Below are positions 1 through 5,673 of a stretch of 11,445 nt of DNA, piece after piece. How positions within the stretch are numbered: the stretch's first letter is position 1; the number at the start of each line of letters is the position of its first letter. Both the position numbers and the translations under genes were made by a program. The notes beneath the pieces were generated by a model. It was not told the DNA's origin. It worked only from the letters and a program-made list of their open reading frames with translations, and did no database searches. Source of the DNA: Cloacimonetes bacterium TCS62. Its GTDB lineage: Bacteria; Cloacimonadota; Cloacimonadia; Cloacimonadales; TCS61. The stretch spans positions 1 through 11,445 of the forward strand of contig LSCM01000020.1 in assembly GCA_001577185.1 (NCBI GenBank), read 5' to 3'.

Positions 1-288
1 TTAAATTTTGATCAATCTAAATTAGCATATATCATACCTAAGATTTCTCAAAAACGGAAAAAAAAATTAGCAAAATATCTAAAGAAAAAGACAATCGCTA
101 TTAACCAAGTCCTAAAGAAAAATTTAGATTTCAATTCTGCTGTTGAATATCTTATATCCGGTTTTAAATTAAGCTGGGTAACAGATGATTTTTATTTTGC
201 AGAAAGTCTAAGTGAAGAGGAAATTCAAATTTCAAACAATTTGATTGAGAGTAAATACTTGACAGAAGAATGGAACAAAAGAAAATAA
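1..288 (+). CDS. Unidentified protein, C-terminal 95 residues (5' end outside window)
   Basis: Frame 1 is open from the first base to a TAA at 286-288, giving a 95-residue C-terminal fragment. The fragment is rich in lysine near its start (IIPKISQKRKKKLAKYLKKK), then looks mostly helical and acidic, with SWVTDDFYFAESLSEEE in the middle and EEWNKRK at the end. There is no signal peptide, membrane segment or catalytic motif that I recognise, and I cannot assign a family. It reads like the end of a soluble cytoplasmic protein. A 97-bp gap with a promoter-like element separates it from the receptor gene, so it is probably not part of the downstream operon. The open frame and base composition match the neighbouring genes, which supports it being real. 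Confidence 0.65.
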   Translation, partial: LNFDQSKLAYIIPKISQKRKKKLAKYLKKKTIAINQVLKKNLDFNSAVEYLISGFKLSWVTDDFYFAESLSEEEIQISNNLIESKYLTEEWNKRK

Positions 289-318
289 TAAAGATAAATT
301 AAAAAGGCTAAAAAAAAA

Positions 319-354
319 TTGACACGATAATTCTAATTATTGTTTTTGTATGAT
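319..354 (+). promoter_or_regulatory. Candidate promoter upstream of the receptor-exb-tonB operon
   Basis: A perfect -35-type hexamer TTGACA lies at 319-324 and a TATGAT resembling a -10 box at 349-354. The spacing is 24 bp, well above the usual 16-19 bp, so these two may not work as a pair. No better -10 was found at standard spacing from TTGACA. The location, in the only gap longer than 40 bp before a closely packed gene series, is where an operon promoter is expected. I also looked for a Bacteroidetes-type TAnnTTTG element and did not find one. Confidence 0.3.
324..343 (+). promoter_or_regulatory. Inverted repeat: possible operator (Fur-box-like) or weak terminator
   Basis: The arms ACGATAATT and AATTATTGT flank a 2-nt centre, with one G-T mismatch (a G-U wobble in RNA). 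It sits directly after TTGACA. Read as 326-344, it matches the 19-bp Fur consensus GATAATGATAATCATTATC at 14 of 19 positions, counted by hand. That would fit iron control of a TonB receptor operon, but AT-rich DNA gives such matches easily. A third reading is a terminator for the upstream gene, since a short T run (343-347) follows. The stem is AT-rich and weak, so that reading is also uncertain. Confidence 0.3.
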
Positions 355-370
355 GAAAAAATTCCGATAT

Positions 371-376
371 AGGGGG
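371..376 (+). promoter_or_regulatory. Ribosome binding site AGGGGG for the TonB-dependent receptor
   Basis: AGGGGG lies 9 nt before the ATG at 386 and supports that start. The run of five G instead of GGAGG recurs before other genes here (4166-4172 and 5662-5667, and AGGGGAG at 8672-8678). Confidence 0.6.
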
Positions 377-385
377 AATTAAGTA

Positions 386-3307
386 ATGCAAAGAAAAATT
401 CTAGTTCTTGTAATTTTATTAGTTCTTGTGCAGATAACTTTATTTGCTGGAACTACAGGTAAAATAGCTGGTAAGGTTACCGATGATGATGGGAATCCCG
501 TTCCTTTTGCAAATGTGATTTTAGAAGGTACTGAAATTGGTGCACAGACTAAAGAAAATGGGACATACATTATTATAAATGTTGCACCTGGAACGTATAA
601 TCTTTTCTGTCGCCGAGGTGGTTACAAACCAAGAAAGATCACGGGTGTTGTTATCAATATGGACCTAACTACAATCCAAAATATTACAATTTCAAAAACA
701 GCTGTGGAAATCGAAGACTTTGATGTATCTGAGGCTAGAGTAGAAATGGTTCAGGCAAGCAAAACGAATTCTGGTAGGACAATAAAAGCTGAAGATATTG
801 AAGATATTTCTGTTGATGATTTGGAAGGTGTGATCGCTATTCAATCTGGTGTGACAATGACAGGTGGCGAGCTACATATTCGTGGTGGTAGATCTAATGA
901 GGTTGTTTATACTGTTGACGGAATGTCTGTTTCAGACCCGGTCGATGGTGGTTCTGCTTTAACTGTTGATATGGATGCAGTTGCCTATACAGATGTTAAA
1001 ACAGGTGGTTTTACAGCAGAATATGGTAATGCACAATCTGGTATTGTAAATATTAAAACCAAATCAGGAAGCCGAGAGTATAATGGTAAACTTGAATTGA
1101 TAACGGATCATATTATTACTGATAAAAATAGTTCTAACCAAGATCAACTGAAATTTAATATTGGTGGTCCTGTGTTAACACCTTTAGTTTCATCCTTAAG
1201 AGATAAATTTACATTTTTCTTAAATGCTGCAGGAAGTTGGAGCGATACTCGTTATAAAGATCATTTTGTGAATGATCCTGTCGATGAGTTACAATATCTA
1301 GCTGTTGATGAATTTTCTTCATCCGATCCATATGCAGATCGTGAAGACTTTATCGGTTTTGATCTTGGTGAAAGAAATTCAAACCAATACAATGCAAATT
1401 TAAAAACTAAATACAAAATTAATGCTAAACAAAAATTGACCTTTGCTGCTCGTGGTGATAGAAGCATCTTCAAATCTTTTGCATATAGCTGGAAATATGC
1501 ATTAGATCACTTTAATGCTGGAGAAACAACCCAACAACAGTTTGCTGGTACATATGATCATACTTTTAATCCACAAACAAACTTAAAGGTGAAAGCGAGT
1601 TATTATACTAAACAAATTCAGCAAGGTCCTGATGGAATTAGTAGAGATAAATTCTTCGTTAAAGATCCGAGTAATTTTGACCTATATGATTCTAATAATA
1701 TATATGAATGTACAGGTATAAATTACTTAATTCCAGATCCTACCAATCCTACTGTTGGAGAAGATAGTATTTATGATTGGTTTATTACCTATGACGGTCA
1801 TTCTGGTACAAATCCATTTGTTAAACCGGGATCTATCTCCGGATTTTATGCAGATGATGAAAATAGTATCTTCACTTTCAAGTCCGATCTTGAATATCAA
1901 CTGAACCAGATACATGGTTTCAAAACTGGTGTTGAAATTACGCAGCATTATATTAAAAAGGATAGACTTAGTAATCCTTGGATAGTGAACGAAAATAGAT
2001 ATAATAGTTATTTAGATGAATATGGTACAATTGTAGATTCGGTACAAAGCGTTGTAGACTCAACCCAATACATATACGTTTACGATATAGATGATCTTTA
2101 CAATGCTACAATTGCTGCAGCGGGAGAAAGAGATGGTTATGAGGCTTTCCCCTGGCAAGGAGCTTACTATCTCCAGGACAAAATGGAATGGGAAGGTATG
2201 ATCGTGAATGCAGGTCTTCGTTTTGATTTTTGGTATTTAGGCGAGAAGTATAAAATTTTACAAGATGCTGGGGAATATGTTTGGGAAGATTTTGACGATA
2301 ATGAAAAATTTCAAGCGATGATCTCTCCTAGATTAGGTGTTTCTCACCCTATCTCAGAAACAAGTGTAATGCACTTTGCCTATAATTATCAAAACCAATT
2401 ACCTCAGATGCAGTATGTATTTACGACATCCAGGCCTGAGGATGCGATCACCAGTGCAAGTGCTGTAAATGTTGGTAATCCAAGCTTGGAACCACAGATC
2501 ACAGTTACTTATGAGGTAGGACTTCAAAAGCAATTAAGTGAAGATTATGTAATGGATATTCAAGCATATTATAAAAATATTTATAACTATGTGAGTACGA
2601 GAAAAGTTTATGATCCTGTTGATGATAATGTATCTTGGTATGAATATTTTTCCAATGACTATGGTAGTGCTCGGGGAATAGATATTAACTTTGAGAAGAG
2701 ACTATCGAATTTTATCATGGGTTCTACTTCCTACTCTTTAGCCTGGGCTAATGGAAACAATTCGGATACGGTCATCCAAGATGTCGCAACAAATTTAAGA
2801 GAATTCCCACTTGATTGGGATATGAGACATAATTACAGTTTCAACTTAACATTTAAAGTTTCAAAAGGTGAAGAATTCTATCTACCATTTACCGATTTTG
2901 CTTTACCTACGATCATCACAGATGATTTTTCTACAAACTTGTACTATAATATAGCAAGCGGAACACCCTATACACCAACGACACAAACTGGTACTACCTA
3001 TGATACTAATAGTGATTTAAAGCCATATACTGAAAGTGCTAACTTAAAATTCACAAAGAAATTATCACTTAGCAAGAATCTGAAATTAAGAGCATATCTG
3101 AAAATCGATAATGTCTTTAATAGAAATAACGTGAATTGGGTTTATCCTATAACAGGTTCACCATATTATGATGGAGCTGATATCAGTGAGCCCAATAGTA
3201 CATATATAGCAGATGAAGCTCAATATGTTCATGATCTTTATACAAAAAATCCAACTGCTATTGCCCAGGGAAGAACATTTACCATGGGATTTGCATTTAA
3301 ATTTTAA
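386..3307 (+). CDS. TonB-dependent outer-membrane receptor (Oar/CarbopepD-type)
   Basis: This is a 973-residue outer-membrane gated channel that would import a substrate using energy passed on by TonB. Residues 1-21 are a signal peptide (MQRKILVLVILLVLV core, cleavage near LFAG). Residues about 25-105 form a carboxypeptidase-regulatory-like beta-sandwich (GKVTDDDGNPVPFANV, then GTYIIINVAPGTYNL). The plug follows at about 130-228, with ELHIRGGRSNEVVYTVDG at 162-179 and EYGNAQSGIVNIKTKSG at 212-228. The rest is a beta-barrel with the Oar-like FNIGGPV early on and a terminal aromatic, GFAFKF. A TonB box is expected between sandwich and plug, perhaps near EIEDFDVSEARVE (108-120), but I cannot confirm it. 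The length is normal for the class. No SusD-like partner follows, so a SusCD glycan importer is unlikely. The substrate cannot be read from the sequence. It is the first gene of the exbB-exbD-exbD-tonB operon. Confidence 0.93.
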   Translation: MQRKILVLVILLVLVQITLFAGTTGKIAGKVTDDDGNPVPFANVILEGTEIGAQTKENGTYIIINVAPGTYNLFCRRGGYKPRKITGVVINMDLTTIQNITISKTAVEIEDFDVSEARVEMVQASKTNSGRTIKAEDIEDISVDDLEGVIAIQSGVTMTGGELHIRGGRSNEVVYTVDGMSVSDPVDGGSALTVDMDAVAYTDVKTGGFTAEYGNAQSGIVNIKTKSGSREYNGKLELITDHIITDKNSSNQDQLKFNIGGPVLTPLVSSLRDKFTFFLNAAGSWSDTRYKDHFVNDPVDELQYLAVDEFSSSDPYADREDFIGFDLGERNSNQYNANLKTKYKINAKQKLTFAARGDRSIFKSFAYSWKYALDHFNAGETTQQQFAGTYDHTFNPQTNLKVKASYYTKQIQQGPDGISRDKFFVKDPSNFDLYDSNNIYECTGINYLIPDPTNPTVGEDSIYDWFITYDGHSGTNPFVKPGSISGFYADDENSIFTFKSDLEYQLNQIHGFKTGVEITQHYIKKDRLSNPWIVNENRYNSYLDEYGTIVDSVQSVVDSTQYIYVYDIDDLYNATIAAAGERDGYEAFPWQGAYYLQDKMEWEGMIVNAGLRFDFWYLGEKYKILQDAGEYVWEDFDDNEKFQAMISPRLGVSHPISETSVMHFAYNYQNQLPQMQYVFTTSRPEDAITSASAVNVGNPSLEPQITVTYEVGLQKQLSEDYVMDIQAYYKNIYNYVSTRKVYDPVDDNVSWYEYFSNDYGSARGIDINFEKRLSNFIMGSTSYSLAWANGNNSDTVIQDVATNLREFPLDWDMRHNYSFNLTFKVSKGEEFYLPFTDFALPTIITDDFSTNLYYNIASGTPYTPTTQTGTTYDTNSDLKPYTESANLKFTKKLSLSKNLKLRAYLKIDNVFNRNNVNWVYPITGSPYYDGADISEPNSTYIADEAQYVHDLYTKNPTAIAQGRTFTMGFAFKF

Positions 3308-3327
3308 AAAAATAAAGAAGATATAAT

Positions 3328-3335
3328 AGGAGGAG
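3328..3335 (+). promoter_or_regulatory. Strong ribosome binding site for exbB
   Basis: AGGAGGAG lies 7 nt before the ATG at 3343. It fixes the start and keeps the signal peptide in the product. Confidence 0.7.
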
Positions 3336-3342
3336 ATAAAAG

Positions 3343-4167
3343 ATGAGGAAAAAATTTTTAACTATATTAATGCTAATTGTAATGGCCAATTTTATTTTCA
3401 CTGCTATTGCTTATGCACAAGAAGAAACTTCAATGAACGAAACAATGGCTGCAGACACTTTAGAAAAAGCAGGGGAAGAAACAATTGAGGATGAACCTTT
3501 TGAAGAATCTCCACAAAGCAGCGGACTTGAAATGTTTGCACGTAAAATTGTTGGTAGTGGTTTAGTTGATCTTTTTATTCAAGGTGGTTTTGTAATGTAC
3601 CCTCTTTTAATTTTAGTTATTTGGGGTATTGCAACTATCATTTGGAAATTGATATCATTAAGTTATGCCAAGATTAATGTGAAGAACTTTCTTGATACTG
3701 TAATTCCATTAGTGGAAGATAAAAAGTACAATGAGGCAATTAAGATCTGTGAAGAAACAAAAGGTCCAGTTGCTGTGATAATGCATATGGGTTTATTGAA
3801 AGCTGACCAAGGTGTAGAAGCTGTTGAAAAAGCGATTGAAAATGCTAGTATCCTTGAAATGGCTTATTTAGAAAAAGGTTTTATCCCGCTATCTACTACT
3901 ATTAATCTCGCGCCAATGTTTGGTTTCTTTGGAACAATCGTTGGTATGATTAGAGCGTTTAGAGATATTGCTGCTGCTGGTGAAGTTGAACCGACTATTG
4001 TTGCTACCGGTATCCAAATTGCTCTTATTACTACTGCTGCTGGTTTGGCTGTTGCTATCCCAATGCAGTTTTTCAATAATATGTTTCTTGGTATGGTTGA
4101 TGGTTTAGTAATGGATATGCAAAAAGGTTCAGAAAAATTGATCGAGACCCTTGTTGAAAATAAATAG
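3343..4167 (+). CDS. exbB: ExbB-type proton channel protein (MotA/TolQ/ExbB family)
   Basis: This 274-residue inner-membrane protein should form the proton-conducting pentamer that drives ExbD and TonB. The N-terminus is a signal peptide (residues 1-25, ending AIAYAQ), followed by an acidic periplasmic stretch (about 26-60, EETIEDEPFEE). Membrane helix 1 is at about 82-104 (MYPLLILVIWGIATIIW). A cytoplasmic region with the EAIKICEETKGPVA motif follows. Helix 2 (about 182-205, with NLAPMFGFFGTIVGM) and helix 3 (about 221-248, with GIQIALITTAAGLAVAIP) are the conserved ExbB core. The helix 2 FGT threonine (T198) and the helix 3 TTA threonine (T231) are kept. The position that aligns by eye with the E. 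coli ExbB pore glutamate E176 is Ile226, with Gln225 next to it. The signal peptide and periplasmic extension are absent from E. coli ExbB but known in other bacteria. It is followed 9 bp later by exbD. Confidence 0.93.
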   Translation: MRKKFLTILMLIVMANFIFTAIAYAQEETSMNETMAADTLEKAGEETIEDEPFEESPQSSGLEMFARKIVGSGLVDLFIQGGFVMYPLLILVIWGIATIIWKLISLSYAKINVKNFLDTVIPLVEDKKYNEAIKICEETKGPVAVIMHMGLLKADQGVEAVEKAIENASILEMAYLEKGFIPLSTTINLAPMFGFFGTIVGMIRAFRDIAAAGEVEPTIVATGIQIALITTAAGLAVAIPMQFFNNMFLGMVDGLVMDMQKGSEKLIETLVENK

Positions 4168-4172
4168 GGGGA
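4166..4172 (+). promoter_or_regulatory. Ribosome binding site AGGGGGA overlapping the exbB stop codon
   Basis: The TAG stop of exbB (4165-4167) runs into AGGGGGA, only 4 nt before the ATG at 4177. This arrangement suits translational coupling of exbB and the first exbD. Confidence 0.5.
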
Positions 4173-4176
4173 TTTT

Positions 4177-4593
4177 ATGATCAAAAGAAAAAGAAAAAAT
4201 CTAGGTGGAATACCTACTGCATCTATGTCCGATGTAGCATTTCTTCTTCTTGTCTTTTTCCTATCAACAACGAAATTCGATATAAAAAAAGGTCTTGGAT
4301 TGGTTTTACCTCCTGCTTCAAAAAAAGCAGATAAAAAGGTTAAACTCAAAGATGAGAATATTTTGAAAGTCTGGATAAATTCTGAGGGAAATATAACTTT
4401 AATTTCCGATGAATCGGAAGATGTCGTTTCCTTAGGTAATTTAGAATCGGAAGTTAGAAGAATTGTTCGAAAAAATCCGGATATGGTAGTTTCATTAAAG
4501 ACCGATCGTAGAAGTAAATATAAATATATGGTTAGAGCTTTAGATAAACTGCAAGCTGCGGGTGCAGAAAAAATATCTCTATCTACTAACTAG
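4177..4593 (+). CDS. exbD: ExbD-family biopolymer transport protein, first copy
   Basis: This 138-residue protein has a short basic cytoplasmic tail (MIKRKRKNLGG), one membrane helix at about 19-33 (DVAFLLLVFFLSTTK) and a periplasmic domain. The IPTASMSD motif carries Asp19 at the start of the helix, the residue equivalent to the proton-carrying Asp25 of E. coli ExbD. After the helix comes KGLGLVLPPASKKADKK, the region that in ExbD/TolR proteins leads into the periplasmic fold. The periplasmic part (about 60-138) has the usual strand pattern (ILKVWINSEGNITLIS) and ends with MVRALDKLQAAGAEKISLST. It would work inside the ExbB pentamer. It shares the helix motif with the next gene but the rest has diverged strongly, so the two likely do different jobs or form a heterodimer. 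Confidence 0.93.
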   Translation: MIKRKRKNLGGIPTASMSDVAFLLLVFFLSTTKFDIKKGLGLVLPPASKKADKKVKLKDENILKVWINSEGNITLISDESEDVVSLGNLESEVRRIVRKNPDMVVSLKTDRRSKYKYMVRALDKLQAAGAEKISLSTN

Positions 4594-4602
4594 GAATAGA
4601 TT

Positions 4603-5010
4603 ATGGCAAATATAAAAAAAACAAAGAAACCTGAAACAACTATACCAACTGCCTCTATGTCTGATATTGCTTTTTTGCTTTTACTCTTTTTCATGGTTTC
4701 AACCGTGTTTGTAAAAGAAAAAGGATTGAATGTTAATCTCCCTAAAGCTGGAGAAATTCAAAAGATTCCTAGGGATCAAGCTGCTACAATTTATGTAGAT
4801 AGATATGGTACTATTTCAATAGATGACTTTGTTGTTACAATACCAGATGTTCAATGGGTAATGCAGAAGAAATTAGCAGAAAACTTCAATGTTATATCTT
4901 GTTTCAGAACAGATATGGAAACTAATTATGGGATTATGTCTGATATCATGAATCAATTAAGAGAAGCGAATGCTTTACGCGTCTCCTTTGAAGCAAAATT
5001 AAAGAGGTAA
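4603..5010 (+). CDS. exbD: ExbD-family biopolymer transport protein, second copy
   Basis: This 135-residue ExbD/TolR protein has a basic tail (MANIKKTKKP), then TIPTASMSD with Asp21 as the predicted proton-relay residue and a helix at about 22-37 (IAFLLLLFFMVSTVFV). The periplasmic domain contains GLNVNLPKAG, the strand ATIYVDRYGTISIDD, and a C-terminal helix (NYGIMSDIMNQLREANA) followed by a final strand (LRVSFEAKLK). It lies 9 bp after the first exbD, with a weak TAGGA site overlapping that gene's stop. The LNVNLPKAG segment is closer to common ExbD sequences than the matching part of the first copy. Paired exbD genes next to one exbB are known in FCB-group bacteria. Confidence 0.93.
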   Translation: MANIKKTKKPETTIPTASMSDIAFLLLLFFMVSTVFVKEKGLNVNLPKAGEIQKIPRDQAATIYVDRYGTISIDDFVVTIPDVQWVMQKKLAENFNVISCFRTDMETNYGIMSDIMNQLREANALRVSFEAKLKR

Positions 5011-5016
5011 GTTAAC

Positions 5017-5652
5017 ATGCATAAAAAAATAGTAGATTGGAAAGATGTTGCTGATAGTTACTATGATAAAGCTGTAAGTTTAGCTATACTGATTTTATTA
5101 TTTGCTTTTATCGTTTCTCCCAAAATTGAAGTAAAACCCTTCAAAAGGGAAGTTAAAGTAACTGAATCAATTGATATCCCACCAGAAATTAAAGAAAAAA
5201 TCAAACCACCTGAAGAAACAGTTAAGCCTGTCGTAGAAATAGTTGTGGAAGATGATGTTAGCGGTGGTGATGATGAAGATATAGAAATTATTGATACGAT
5301 CGAAAAAACGTCCTTAGATCCTTATGAAGAGGTTAAAACAAAAGTAATCGGTACTACATCAAAATTCGTTGTTTATGAAGATCCACCAGTACCAATTAGA
5401 CAGATCCCACCAAAATATCCCGATTTTGCTAGAAATGCAGGGATTGAAGGTGCTGTGACACTTGAAGTAGAAGTGTTCGCTGATGGCTCAGTTGGCGCTA
5501 TTGAAGTGAAAAAATCACTGATGAGTGGGCCTGGCGGGTTAGATGAAGCAGCAATTGATGCTGTAAAAACATGGGAATTTTCACCTGCAAAAAGTGGTGG
5601 AAAACCTATCGCAGTTTGGGTTACTTTCGATGTTAATTTTTCATTAGATTAA
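5017..5652 (+). CDS. tonB: TonB energy-transducing protein
   Basis: This 211-residue protein would carry energy from ExbB/ExbD to the outer-membrane receptor. About 19 cytoplasmic residues (MHKKIVDWKDVADSYYDKA) come first, then one membrane helix at about 20-34 (VSLAILILLFAFIVS). The periplasmic linker (35-125) holds some proline-rich parts (IPPEIKEKIKPPEETVKP) and a very acidic stretch (EDDVSGGDDEDIEIID, 78-93), unlike the long Pro-Glu/Pro-Lys rod of E. coli TonB. The C-terminal TonB domain is at about 128-209: RQIPPKYPDFARNAGIEG, then VEVFADGSVGAIEV, then AAIDAVKTWEFSPAKSGGKP and a final strand WVTFDVNF. The YP..AR..GIEG and W.F.PA..GG.P motifs are diagnostic of the family. AAGAGG at 5002-5007, 9 nt upstream, supports the ATG. 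Confidence 0.94.
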   Translation: MHKKIVDWKDVADSYYDKAVSLAILILLFAFIVSPKIEVKPFKREVKVTESIDIPPEIKEKIKPPEETVKPVVEIVVEDDVSGGDDEDIEIIDTIEKTSLDPYEEVKTKVIGTTSKFVVYEDPPVPIRQIPPKYPDFARNAGIEGAVTLEVEVFADGSVGAIEVKKSLMSGPGGLDEAAIDAVKTWEFSPAKSGGKPIAVWVTFDVNFSLD

Positions 5653-5661
5653 AAATCCTAC

Positions 5662-5667
5662 GGGGGA
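5662..5667 (+). promoter_or_regulatory. Ribosome binding site GGGGGA for the large secreted protein
   Basis: GGGGGA lies 6 nt before the ATG at 5674, supporting a start that includes the signal peptide. The 11-mer TAAAAATCCTA just upstream (5650-5660) recurs before the gene at 9740. Confidence 0.55.
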
Positions 5668-5673
5668 AAATAT

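Noticed and set aside
319..354. A MerR-type promoter with a long spacer and a central dyad
   Set aside because: MerR-type promoters have 19-20 bp spacers. The 24 bp seen here is too long and no MerR-family gene is present.
3864..4349. Minus-strand open frame of 161 codons across the end of exbB and the start of exbD
   Set aside because: It lies fully opposite two well-identified genes, shows no ribosome binding site or family motif, and its composition (many Pro, Ile and Arg from reversed codons) is that of a shadow frame.
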